From assembly GCA_025356435.1 (NCBI GenBank), contig JANXSY010000075.1, positions 1 through 32,920 on the forward strand: a stretch of 32,920 bases of DNA, given 5' to 3'. The stretch comes from Isosphaeraceae bacterium (GTDB taxonomy: Bacteria; Planctomycetota; Planctomycetia; Isosphaerales; Isosphaeraceae). Both the position numbers and the translations under genes were made by a program. Below the pieces are notes generated by a model, which saw only the letters and a list, made by a program, of their open reading frames with translations, did not search any database and had not been told where the DNA came from. This document shows positions 7,826 through 16,468 of this stretch, one piece after another. How positions within the stretch are numbered: the stretch's first letter is position 1; every line of letters starts with the position of its first letter.

Positions 7826-9745
7826 GTGCGAGACCTGCTCAGACGGTTGGACGATCGCTATCCCACCCTATCGCGGTGGATGGGCGGTCGCCTCGAAGTA
7901 CAGGCACCGGCCGTCGGCGTGAGCGTGGGAGTCCACCTCGCGCTCCTGACGATGCTGGGGCTGGTGACCTACACGGCCTCGAAAGAGGCCAAGAGCGAGT
8001 TGACCTCGCAGATGGTCGATTCGAAGATCCCTGACTTCCGCAATATCGAAGTGCAAGACATCGACAAGCCCGACGCCCCGCTGGTGACGAAGGCCGCCGC
8101 CTCATCCGCACCGACGATCAGCTCGATTGGGGTTGAGGCCTCGGGTCCGATGGCTCCGACGGTGCAGACCTCGGGGACCAACGGCGCGGTCGCGCTGGCC
8201 AAGTTCGAGATCAAGCGCACTGGCGACGTGATGATGCCCTCGGCCCCGCAGCTCAGCCAGAGTGTGTCGATCCGGGGGACCGGCTCGGAGTCGGCAGGGG
8301 ACGTTGAGGGCGCGGTCGACCGCGTCGCCATCGAGATCGTGCGGCAACTCGAACGCGGGCGGACGCTGGTCGTCTGGGCGTTCGACGCCTCGGGCTCGCT
8401 GGTCGCTGAGCGTGAGAAGCTTGCCAAGCACATCGAGAGCGTCTACAAGCACATCAAAGAGCTTGATAAAGACCAGAAGTCTGATGAGGGTGGGTTGCTC
8501 ACGGCCGTCGTCGGCTTCGGTCAAGACCGCAAGATCATGACCCCGCCGACCGCTGATCCGGCCGAGATCATCGCCGGGATCAAGGCGGTGCCGCTCGACA
8601 CGACGGGGGTCGAGAACACGTTTGCCACCGTCTCCGAGGTCGTGCGGAAATACAACCGATTCAAGGATGACAAAGGCAAGCCGTATCACACGATGCTGAT
8701 CGTTGTGACCGACGAGGTTGGCGACGACGAGACGCGGCTTGAAGAGGCGATCGCCACCGCCCGCGCGGGCAAGGTGCAGGTCTACGTTCTCGGCTCTTCG
8801 GCCCTCTTCGGCCGGATCGAGGGACGGATGAATTACACCGATCCCAAGACGAAACAGGTCTTTTATAATCTGCCCGTCCGGCTCGGCCCAGAGAGCGTCA
8901 CCCTGGAGACGATCCACCTGCCGTTCTGGTATGACGGCCCGCAGTATGACTATCTCGACGCCGGATTCGGCCCCTATGCCCTCACCCGGCTGGCGACCGA
9001 GACCAGCGGAATCTACTTCGTTACCCGGCTCGGACCTGGTCGCGTGAGCTTTGATCCGAACAGCATGCGTGAATATCGGCCCGACTGGATGAGCACGAAC
9101 GGCTATCAGCAGGCGATCAAGAACAGCCCGCTCCGCCAGGCAGTGCTCCAGGCCGCGCTCATCACGCAGCAGTCTCTGCCCGGCCAGCCCGCGCTGAGCT
9201 TCCCCTCGGCTGAAGGTCCTGAGTTTAAGGAAGCGATGAAGGAGAATCAGATCGTCGTCGCGCGGATCGAATACACGGTCAAAGAGGCGCTCATCCCGAT
9301 CAGCGCCGTGTCAAAACTGCGCGACCGCGAGACCTCCCGACGATGGCAGGCGCACTACGATCTGATCCGAGGCCGTCTGCTCGCAATGCGGATTCGCTGC
9401 AATGAATTCAACTCGGCCTGCGCCAAGATGCTCAAGGACCAGCCCAAGTTCAAGAACCCCGGATCGAACACCTGGAAACTCGTGCCGGCCGAAGACATCA
9501 ACGCCCGAGACCCACAAGCGAAGATCGTCGCCGAAGAGGCTAAACGCCTGCTCAAGCGAGTTGTCGACGACCACCCCGGCACCCCCTGGGCCATGCTCGC
9601 CCAGCGCGAGCTGAAAGACCCGTTCGGCTTCAAGTGGGTCGAGGCCAACGTGCCTCCCCGCCCCAAGATGAACGAAATGGCCGCCGCCAAGAAGAAAGCC
9701 GCCCCCGCCATGCCGGCCAAGCCGGTCGAAGTGCCCAAGCTCTAG
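7826..9745 (+). CDS. Membrane-anchored von Willebrand factor A domain protein (first of a pair)
   Basis: A 639-residue protein. A short cytoplasmic leader and one membrane helix (about residues 28-50, VSVGVHLALLTMLGLVTY) are followed by a variable Ser/Ala/Thr-rich linker. The vWA domain has the metal-binding MIDAS residues DASGS (D187, S189, S191), a downstream threonine context (TTGVENTFATV) and VVTDE (D296). The C-terminal ~250 residues are mostly helical and charged. A Lys/Ala/Pro-rich tail closes the protein. vWA domains bind partner proteins in a metal-dependent way, and the topology places this one outside the cytoplasm. The GTG start at 7826 follows GAGGAG by 8 nt; an in-frame GTG at 7817 overlaps that site. 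The next gene is a full-length paralogue in the same direction, so a shared assembly is plausible, though the function is unknown. Confidence 0.8.
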   Translation: MRDLLRRLDDRYPTLSRWMGGRLEVQAPAVGVSVGVHLALLTMLGLVTYTASKEAKSELTSQMVDSKIPDFRNIEVQDIDKPDAPLVTKAAASSAPTISSIGVEASGPMAPTVQTSGTNGAVALAKFEIKRTGDVMMPSAPQLSQSVSIRGTGSESAGDVEGAVDRVAIEIVRQLERGRTLVVWAFDASGSLVAEREKLAKHIESVYKHIKELDKDQKSDEGGLLTAVVGFGQDRKIMTPPTADPAEIIAGIKAVPLDTTGVENTFATVSEVVRKYNRFKDDKGKPYHTMLIVVTDEVGDDETRLEEAIATARAGKVQVYVLGSSALFGRIEGRMNYTDPKTKQVFYNLPVRLGPESVTLETIHLPFWYDGPQYDYLDAGFGPYALTRLATETSGIYFVTRLGPGRVSFDPNSMREYRPDWMSTNGYQQAIKNSPLRQAVLQAALITQQSLPGQPALSFPSAEGPEFKEAMKENQIVVARIEYTVKEALIPISAVSKLRDRETSRRWQAHYDLIRGRLLAMRIRCNEFNSACAKMLKDQPKFKNPGSNTWKLVPAEDINARDPQAKIVAEEAKRLLKRVVDDHPGTPWAMLAQRELKDPFGFKWVEANVPPRPKMNEMAAAKKKAAPAMPAKPVEVPKL

Positions 9746-10083
9746 ACGAATGAATCGAGTCAACCAGGAGGATTGCAGAGTTCGTTATCCGTCGGATATC
9801 TCGGGTAGCACCGACCCTTGCACCGGTGAACAGCGACCTTCGCAAGGGTGACCCGTTTCCTGTCGCCTCACCCACCCCATTCAACAGCCCGCTCTCGGTC
9901 CGGAAATGGACTTTGCAATCTTCCTGTGAAGTCCACCCTGTCTCTACTCAATGAGCGCGGGGTCGTGGTAAGCTGAACGAGGTTTGCCCCTCTCTTATTT
10001 CGCTATTTCGAGCCAATACGGCCCCCAAGGCCACACACATCGGTCGGCGGCTCTCTCGGCCTTGGCAAGAGGGATGAAGCGTC
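9746..10083. other. Intergenic region between the paired vWA genes
   Basis: About 340 bp without a gene. ACCCTTGC (9814-9821) and GCAAGGGT (9842-9849) form an 8-bp inverted repeat with a 20-nt loop, a possible weak terminator for the first vWA gene without a T-tract. The rest should contain a promoter for the second vWA gene, but I see no convincing consensus. Confidence 0.35.
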
Positions 10084-12219
10084 ATGGATCTTCCCGTCTC
10101 GATTGCGGCCCCGTCTGCCTCGAATGACGAGTACGGCCTGGCCGAAGACCCGACACCGATCCCGGCACCGGTGATGCCGCCGCCAACGGTCGCGGCCACG
10201 CCCGTTGCCGCGCCGCAGGCCGCCGCTGCCACCCCTCCCCCTGCCCCTGCCCCGTCGCAGGCCACCCCTGCTGAGGCCAACGGTAAGCCGGCCAAGGCCA
10301 AAGAGGCAGACAAGCCCGAAGGCGAAGACGGCCCGAAGCTCGTCCGCAAGCGGAAGGTCATCCGGCGGAAGTGGGACACGCCCGCGTGGGTTGTCTCAAC
10401 GCTCGTTCACGTCGGCATCCTTACTGCGCTCGGGGTTGTGACGTTTCATGATGAGATCAAAGACCTCGTCATCCCGCCGTTGAATTCATCGCTCGTGGCG
10501 ACCAAGGGGTCGAACGAAGAGCTGACCACGATCTATGCCGACCCATCGAACGTCCCGCGCGACCAGGCCGTGGGCGACACGAACGCGGCCGTTGGCGGGG
10601 GTGGTGGAGCGCTCGGCACGGGGGTTGGCTCTGGACCGCCGTCGGCGACCCCTGTTGTGGGCGGCCGAGGCTCGGGCACGGCGAAGGTTGGCGAGGGCAC
10701 GAGTCTGCCGTCGGTCAAGGTCGTGAGTGCGGTCTCCGGCCTGTCGATGCTGCCCTCGGCACCGGGCCGAGACCTTGCGGGCGGCGGTGGGATCGCCGGC
10801 GACGTGACCTTCGCCTCGGGCGATGTCGGCGTCGCGCTTGACCAGCTCGCCCGAGAGATCCTCCGCCACCTCCAGCAGCACAAGCTTACCGTCGTCTGGC
10901 TCTTCGACGAGTCGGAGTCGATGAAAGACGACCAGAAGGCGATCCGCGAGAAGTTCTCTCGGATCACCACCGAACTCAAGGTAAACGTCGACCCCAAGCG
11001 CAAAGACCAGCCGCTTACCCACGCGATCGTCGGGTTCGGCGGCGACACCCACTTTGAACTCGAGAAGCCGACCGCCGACATTGACCTGATCGCCAGGGCG
11101 ATCGACCGGCTCCGCGTCGAGCCCTCAGGCGTCGAGAACACTCTCACCGCTGTCCGCCACGTCATCGAGCACTACAGCGGCCTGATTCGCAAGGACCGTA
11201 AGCTGCTGATCGTCCTCGTCACCGACGAGTCGGGCGACGACGGCGGCTACGTCGAAGAGGCCCGCCAGGCCGCTGTCAGCAAGGGCGTGCCGATCTATAT
11301 CATCGGCCGCCAGTCGCTCTTCGGCTATTCGCTGGCCCGGCTCCTCTACGTTGACCCTGTCACCAAAGACCACTACTGGCCCACCATCCACCGAGGCCCT
11401 GAGACGGCCGACGTCGAGATGCTCCAGTGGGACGGCCTCCACGACCGATGGGACGAACAGCCCTCCGGCTTCGCCCCCTACGAACTTGCCCGGCTCGCCA
11501 AAGACTCCGGCGGGATCTACTTCCTACTCCCGAGCGAAGAGTCGATGCGGGTCCGTCAGCGCGAGAAGGCCTACTCGATCACGACGCTGAAGGAATACGT
11601 CCCCGCCTACGAGAGCCGCGCACTCTACAACGAGAAGCGGCTTCGCTCCGACCTCCGCCGGACGATGTATGAGGTCATCACCGTCACCAAGCCCTTCTCC
11701 TACCGCCGCCACTTCTCGATCCTGCACGACCAGATGATGCAGCAGGCGGCCGAAGAATATCCGAAGGTGCAGGAACGGCTCAGCATCATGTCCGGGATCG
11801 AGCAGCGGCTCAAGTCGCTCAAGAAGGCCCGAGACCGAGAGACCGAGAAGCGCTGGCAGGCGCATTATGATCTGATGCTAGCGCAGATTGTGGCCTATCA
11901 AATTCAGGCTTATGAATATATGGCCTGTCTGAAGGAGATGGTCGCCAAGCGGCCGATCCCCGGCCGGATGCCCAGCTCCGAGCTGATCGTCGAATGGGTG
12001 CTCGACCACTCGAAAGAGCCGAAGGCCCCGAAGTCAGAGACCGAGAAGAAGTACGTCGAGGCCGCGAAGCTTCTCAAAGAGGTGATCGCCGCGCACCCCA
12101 AGACCCCCTGGGCCGACCTCGCGCAGGACGAACTCGACCGCGGCTTCAGCGTCCAGCGCAGCGAGTGGCACCACAACCCGAAGTACGACGAACGCGCGAA
12201 GCTCGTGCCGAAGTATTGA
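10084..12219 (+). CDS. Membrane-anchored von Willebrand factor A domain protein (second of a pair)
   Basis: A 711-residue paralogue of the preceding gene product. It differs mainly in an N-terminal ~95-residue Pro/Ala-rich cytoplasmic extension ahead of the single membrane helix (about residues 101-120, AWVVSTLVHVGILTALGVVT) and a Gly-rich linker after it. The vWA domain carries the MIDAS motif DESES (D275, S277, S279), the matching PSGVENTLTAV threonine segment and LVTDE (D381). Blocks shared with the paralogue include FAPYELARLA...GGIYF, RETEKRWQAHYDL and TPWADLAQDEL. The start ATG has a GAGGG about 10 nt upstream. The domain order of helix, flexible linker, vWA and helical C-terminus suggests a periplasmic binding module tethered to the inner membrane. 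The partner and pathway are not identifiable from sequence. Confidence 0.82.
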   Translation: MDLPVSIAAPSASNDEYGLAEDPTPIPAPVMPPPTVAATPVAAPQAAAATPPPAPAPSQATPAEANGKPAKAKEADKPEGEDGPKLVRKRKVIRRKWDTPAWVVSTLVHVGILTALGVVTFHDEIKDLVIPPLNSSLVATKGSNEELTTIYADPSNVPRDQAVGDTNAAVGGGGGALGTGVGSGPPSATPVVGGRGSGTAKVGEGTSLPSVKVVSAVSGLSMLPSAPGRDLAGGGGIAGDVTFASGDVGVALDQLAREILRHLQQHKLTVVWLFDESESMKDDQKAIREKFSRITTELKVNVDPKRKDQPLTHAIVGFGGDTHFELEKPTADIDLIARAIDRLRVEPSGVENTLTAVRHVIEHYSGLIRKDRKLLIVLVTDESGDDGGYVEEARQAAVSKGVPIYIIGRQSLFGYSLARLLYVDPVTKDHYWPTIHRGPETADVEMLQWDGLHDRWDEQPSGFAPYELARLAKDSGGIYFLLPSEESMRVRQREKAYSITTLKEYVPAYESRALYNEKRLRSDLRRTMYEVITVTKPFSYRRHFSILHDQMMQQAAEEYPKVQERLSIMSGIEQRLKSLKKARDRETEKRWQAHYDLMLAQIVAYQIQAYEYMACLKEMVAKRPIPGRMPSSELIVEWVLDHSKEPKAPKSETEKKYVEAAKLLKEVIAAHPKTPWADLAQDELDRGFSVQRSEWHHNPKYDERAKLVPKY

Positions 12220-12238
12220 GGCAAGCGCCCGAAGCGAC

Positions 12239-12286
12239 GAAGGGGAAGGCAGGTTTCCTTGAACCGGAAGACCTGGCTTCCCCTTC
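12239..12286 (+). terminator. Hairpin terminator after the second vWA gene
   Basis: Arms of 16 bp (12239-12254 and 12271-12286) pair with a single mismatch around a 16-nt loop. They sit 20 bp past the vWA stop codon. The following bases are only moderately T-rich, so this is a probable but not textbook intrinsic terminator. Confidence 0.55.
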
Positions 12287-12314
12287 ACTTCATATTGACA
12301 AGTGTAAATCGACT

Positions 12315-13994
12315 ATGCGTCAATTTCTCCTCCCTTTTTCTCGTGACGAGCCCGAGCTCCCCCGGGAACTTCAAGGTGCCGTCTACACGAAGCCTTGGGT
12401 TGTCGAATTATCGCTCGACCTTGCGGGCTAGCTCTCTTCATCCAATATCGTCGATTCTTTAGCGATTGAGCCTGCCGCCGGAGAGGGCGCGTTTCTCATC
12501 GCGATGGCCGAGCGACTGGTGGCTTCATGTCGGAGACAGGGTCGACCGCTCGCCGATTGTGAACCGTCTCTCATCGCCTATGAACTCGACGATCTGAGCG
12601 CGGAGAGGGCGAGAGAGGCGATCATTCACGTCCTCAGAGCGGAAGGGGTCGCAAGTCCGACGGCCCGAACGCTCGCCGCGAGTTGGGTCCGATCGGGCGA
12701 TTATCTCTTCGACGCGTTTCATCTGAGCGTCGCAGATTATGTGATCGGCAACCCCCCCTATATCAGGCTCGAAGAAATCCCCTCGGAGACGGCGGGTCTC
12801 TATCGAGACGCCTATCCGACCATGCGAGGTCGGGCCGACGTCTACGTGGCTTTCTTCGAAGCCGGTCTCAGGCAATTGAAGCCCAACGGCGTGTGCGTCT
12901 TTATTTGTGCCGATCGCTGGATGCGTAACCAGTACGGGGCGGAGCTTCGTCGCCTCGTGACGCGGGGTTACAGCGTCGAGGTCATTCTGGAGATGCACAA
13001 CGCCAACCCCTTCGATGACGACGTGAGCGCCTACCCCGCCATCTCGATCATCCGGCGCGGGAGGCAAGGCCGGGCCGTCGTGGCGAGCGCGAACCACGGA
13101 GTTGAAGCCCTCGGCGGTGGCGGCATCGCGACCCGCCTCCAAGCGGTGGCCCAGGGAGCACCCGGCGGTTCGGCGAACGGACTCACGACGGCCGTCGTCG
13201 AGGGTTGGTTTTCTGGCTCAGACCCCTGGCCGTGTACCTCCCCAACTCGGCTCGCGTTGCTCCGAAGACTCGAAGAGCAATTCGAGCCCTTGGAGTCAGA
13301 GTTGACGGGGACGAAGGTCGGCATCGGCGTGGCGACCGGCCTCGACGAGGTTTTCATCACCGACGACGCGAACCTCGTTGAGGATCGTCGACTCCTCCCG
13401 CTGGCGTTGGCCCAAGACACCGCGTCGGGAAACTTGCAGTGGTCCGGCCATTTCGTCGTGAACCCCTGGGACGCCGATGGCCTCGTTCGTCTTGATGATT
13501 ACCCCCGCCTGCATTCGTACTTCAAGGCCCACGAGACCTCGATCAAGAGACGCAACACCGCCCAGAAGAATCCCGCCGGCTGGTATCGCACTATCGACCG
13601 GATCAACCCTTCACTCACCACAAGATATAAGCTCTACATTCCCGATATCAAGGAGCGATTCAACCCGGTTCTCGACAAGGGCGAAACCTATCCTCATCAT
13701 AATCTCTATTACATTTGTTCAACGACATGGGATCTCGAGGTCCTTGGCGGCCTTCTGCTCTCGAAGGTCGGTCAATTCTTCGTCGAGTCTTACGGCGTCA
13801 GGATGCGCGGGGGATATCTCAGGTTCCAGGCCCAATATCTCCGGCGGATTCGCGTCCCCCGCCCCGACGCGATCTCGCAACTTCAGGCGGAGCGTCTTGT
13901 CGAAGCGTTCCGGAGTCGAGATCGGGAGCTTGCCAGTCAGATGGCACTCGAAATCTACCGGGTCGACGCCTCGGAGTTGAACGATGGCCATTGA
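12315..13994 (+). pseudogene. N6-adenine DNA methyltransferase (Type II R-M), interrupted by an in-frame TAG
   Basis: One reading frame runs from ATG 12315 to the stop at 13994 (560 codons) but holds a TAG at 12429-12431 (codon 39). Before the stop lies a typical methyltransferase opening (GAVYTKPWVVELSLDLAG, where homologues usually continue LDLAGY). After it come the SAM-binding motif I EPAAGEGAFL (from codon 52), the catalytic motif IV NPPY (from codon 146), and a long C-terminal target-recognition part ending in an RFQAQYLRRIRVP segment. The first ATG after the TAG (12504) lies beyond motif I, so translation from there cannot give an active enzyme. The normal codon at the break is probably Tyr, one base change from TAG. 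The enzyme would protect the site cut by the overlapping endonuclease gene. Possible explanations are pseudogenisation, a sequence error, or readthrough, in that order of likelihood given the broken nuclease gene next to it. Confidence 0.85.
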
Positions 13995-14175
13995 TATTTC
14001 CTCTCGGCTCGACGAAGCCATTCAATACGTCTGGACTGGACGCCTGAAGCAGAGGGAGAGGCAGGCCGAAGCCGGAAAGATCGACGATGCTGGGTCGCGA
14101 CCCAGCCTACGCGCTAGCGGTTCCGCCACGACCTTTGATTTGGCGTCATTTCGGGCGTGTCGGGGCCTGGCCTGA
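13984..14175 (+). pseudogene. 5' remnant of a Type II restriction endonuclease gene
   Basis: The ATG overlaps the last 11 bp of the methyltransferase gene, as in a coupled R-M operon. The first ~37 residues (MAIDISSRLDEAIQYVWTGR followed by a Gln/Glu-rich segment, then KIDDAGSR) resemble the N-terminus of PaeR7I/XhoI-like nucleases, where a related A-x-x-x-F-W-x-x-R...G-x-x-D-x-G-x-R opening leads into the catalytic domain. After about base 14100 the frame only reads through the antisense of the neighbouring minus-strand gene. It stops at 14175, so the catalytic domain is missing. The family link is from memory of the N-terminal pattern and is moderate only. Confidence 0.6.
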
Positions 14176-14815
14176 GCCTGGTGCCGTCGGTACCAAGGGA
14201 CCTGGGACCGCTGCTCCCGCCGCTCGAACGGAGCTGGAGGCCCGGCAGCACCATGTATGCCGGCAAGACCTGGGCGGTGATCCGGGTGATCTTCCACTCC
14301 CCACTGGGCAACCTCCGGAAGCCGAGCGACCACTCGGAATTGCCGGCAAAGTTGTGGCCGATCCCGTTCATCCGATACGTCCCCGCCGCGCCAAGCTTGA
14401 ACCCGGCCGAGCCCCTGTGGGTCTGCTGCCCCGCGCTGGCGGTCAGGCGGCTCAGATGGAGCCAGTCGAAGGTGAGGTCGCCGAGTTCTCTCGCGAACCA
14501 CGCATGGTCCAGCTCATTCGCGATCTTGTCGCGGATGCTGAACGTGACCCGGTCGTCCATCAGGGCGATCACCCGCACGGTGTCGTTTTCTGACAGGGCG
14601 CGGACGAGGTCTTTGACCGCCCACTCGACCCGCTCGACATCGGTCACGATCCACTGCTCAACAACGAGCACGACCGCCGCCAAGCCCAGCGCGATCAGCG
14701 CGCGGGTGAGGTTTCGTCCGTCCTGCGTGAGCTTGAGGGCGACCAGAAATCCCGCCGCCGCCAAGCCGAACGCCCCGGCAAGATACCAGGGGTTCTCGGC
14801 CACGTAATACCACAT
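14114..14815 (-). CDS. Membrane-anchored NTF2/SnoaL-like protein of unknown function
   Basis: A 233-residue protein. Two membrane helices (about residues 9-27 and 37-54) are followed by a compact domain starting ERVEWAVKDLVRALSENDT. This domain has the helix-strand order and the later WSLGFRRLPSGEWKITRITA strands of an NTF2-like (SnoaL/DUF4440-type) fold. The C-terminal ~40 residues are low-complexity Gly/Ser/Pro-rich. The start at 14815 (MWYYVAENPWYLAG) has GGAG 9 nt upstream and begins just before the first helix. The frame is open to 14950, but the added residues look like translated intergenic DNA. The cone fold may bind a small ligand, but no catalytic residues can be assigned. Its 3' end abuts the truncated endonuclease gene. 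Confidence 0.7.
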   Translation of the reverse strand: MWYYVAENPWYLAGAFGLAAAGFLVALKLTQDGRNLTRALIALGLAAVVLVVEQWIVTDVERVEWAVKDLVRALSENDTVRVIALMDDRVTFSIRDKIANELDHAWFARELGDLTFDWLHLSRLTASAGQQTHRGSAGFKLGAAGTYRMNGIGHNFAGNSEWSLGFRRLPSGEWKITRITAQVLPAYMVLPGLQLRSSGGSSGPRSLGTDGTRLRPGPDTPEMTPNQRSWRNR

Positions 14816-15003
14816 CGCAACCGGCTCCAGGCCAATCGGGTCAATCGACAAGACCGGCGACGTGGCCGCTCCGCTTCCCATCTTACTCGTCGCAACCCCG
14901 TCCGGGGAGGGCCAGGCCCCTGTCGATCCCCACGCCCCTTGATCGCCCATCCAGGCACGAGTAGGATCGCCAATCTGACAACTGTCAAAAGGCGAGGCAA
15001 TAG

Positions 15004-15612
15004 ATGACCGAACCGATCTTGAAGGTCCGCAGCCGCTGGCAGGTCTCGCTCTGGGTGTTCCTGGCGATCCCGGCCGTCTGTGCGTTGGCGATGGTCCTCT
15101 GGCCCATGCTCCGCAGTAACTGGCCTATGCCCGGCGATCGGTGGAAGCTCGAGTCTGCATGGTGCAGTAGCCCGATCCGCCACGAGTTCTGGCCACCAGT
15201 CGGGCGCTGAGACTGCTGGGGCGACGACCTCGTCAAGCTGGCGAGAGTCTCCGGGCCGTGCCCCGAGCATCAACGCCACTTCGGCCAGAGTTGGTGGGTC
15301 ACGCCCGACGACGCTATCCACGACCAGTGGAACAACCACAACGACGCCGGCGGTGACACCTTACCCCTCCCGATTGGGGCTCGCCTGAGACTCCCCACGT
15401 TGCTCAAGGCGCTGCCCCCCTCTGACCCGCACGCCGGGCCGATCAACCGCGTGCTCGTCGCCTTCCCCCTCCGCGGAGTCTGGGTCGTCCGCCAGTATCG
15501 CGACGATGCCGTGCCCAAAGAGATCATCGACCTCGCAAAGGCCATCGGGGCGGTCGGCTTCATTCCCGAGACGCCCAAGGATGTCACCCTCGATCGCGGC
15601 GATCAACCCTAG
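15004..15612 (+). pseudogene. Small membrane-anchored protein gene split by an in-frame TGA
   Basis: ATG 15004 follows GAGG by 6 nt and opens a 68-codon frame with a membrane helix (LWVFLAIPAVCALAMVLWPM). That frame ends at TGA 15208-15210. The same frame then continues with high GC3 and protein-like content (DCWGDDLVKLARVSGPCPEH, later INRVLVAFPLRGVWVVRQYR) to a TAG at 15610-15612. Together this gives a 202-residue product with one membrane anchor and a soluble domain rich in Trp and Pro. I do not recognise the family. The TGA could be a nonsense mutation, a sequence error, or less likely a recoded codon. The upstream minus-strand gene is divergent. Confidence 0.55.
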
Positions 15613-15650
15613 GGCCAGTTTCGACCCGGCCCTACGAGGAGCCACTCTCA

Positions 15651-16265
15651 TTAAGCCGCTGTTGCGAGTTGCTTGGCGGGCGACGCGGGGGGATGGATCA
15701 ACCCCCCCTGCACGACATGCTCGATTGTAAGTGCTACGAGCATGATGGCCCCGCCGATCGCGTACTGATCGTGCTTGAAGAAGTGGAGCATCAGCAGCCC
15801 TCCGCCCGCCTCGAGCGCGGTGATGAAGAACGCGGTGGGGTGGATGATGTAGTCGCGAATCGTCTTGCCGTTCAGCAGGGCGAGGTCCCAACTGTGCTGA
15901 AGCTGCTCGCCCACAATCAACACGGCGGCACCGGCGATCGGATGGACATATTTGTCGACGAAGAACCACGCCGACCAGACGACGATCTCACTGACCGTGA
16001 TCGCCAGCAGGCCGAGCAGTTTCTGCCACCAGGCTTTCTGCGAGCCGGTGATGCCGATCTCTGCGCCGAAGACCTGGCTCACCCAGTAGAGCACCGCCAC
16101 TCGCTCGACCAGGAAGCCAGCCAGGAGGATGACCAGGGCCGGGGCATAAGAGTCGCCCTGGTGGAAGAGCTTGAGCCAGAAGAAGAGCGCGGTGAATTCG
16201 CCGAGCGTCGCGAGGATGAAGGGGAGGACGTTCTTCTGGAACGTCTGGGGCTGGCCGTCGGCCAT
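15651..16265 (-). CDS. Six-helix membrane protein with one glutamate per helix, family unrecognised
   Basis: A 204-residue integral membrane protein. Six hydrophobic helices are visible, and each carries a glutamate near its middle: E23 (LATLGEFTALFF), E54 (GFLVERVAVLYW), E93 (ITVSEIVVWSAW), E120 (VLIVGEQLQHSW), E152 (FITALEAGGGLL) and E182 (LVALTIEHVVQG). Helices 4 and 6 also have nearby histidines (H124, H183). This regular placement suggests an internal repeat and a role in ion or proton movement or cofactor binding. That is inference; no known family comes to mind. The start at 16265 has AAGGA 8 nt upstream. The frame is open to 16352, but the extra residues lie in the divergent promoter region shared with msrA. 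Confidence 0.72.
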   Translation of the reverse strand: MADGQPQTFQKNVLPFILATLGEFTALFFWLKLFHQGDSYAPALVILLAGFLVERVAVLYWVSQVFGAEIGITGSQKAWWQKLLGLLAITVSEIVVWSAWFFVDKYVHPIAGAAVLIVGEQLQHSWDLALLNGKTIRDYIIHPTAFFITALEAGGGLLMLHFFKHDQYAIGGAIMLVALTIEHVVQGGLIHPPASPAKQLATAA

Positions 16266-16468
16266 TAGGGTTGTCCTTCCGAGAAGGGGGCGACCGATGT
16301 CAGGTTCCGAGGAGAGAGGTTGCCACAGCCGTCCCACCGAGGCAACGGGCAAGCCCCGTGGCCCCTCGTGGATTTCGGCCCTGTCCGACCCGCGACCGAC
16401 TCTGTATAAAAGAGCGAGACAGATGACGTAACGCTTGTCGACCGAGCTGGAATCGAAGGAGTATTGCC

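Noticed and set aside
12429-12431. Pyrrolysine or programmed readthrough at the TAG in the methyltransferase
   Set aside because: The neighbouring nuclease gene is truncated, so decay explains the stop; pyrrolysine use is not expected in this lineage.
15208-15210. Selenocysteine at the in-frame TGA
   Set aside because: No hairpin of bacterial SECIS type is evident right after the TGA and the protein is not a known selenoprotein; nonsense mutation or sequence error is simpler.
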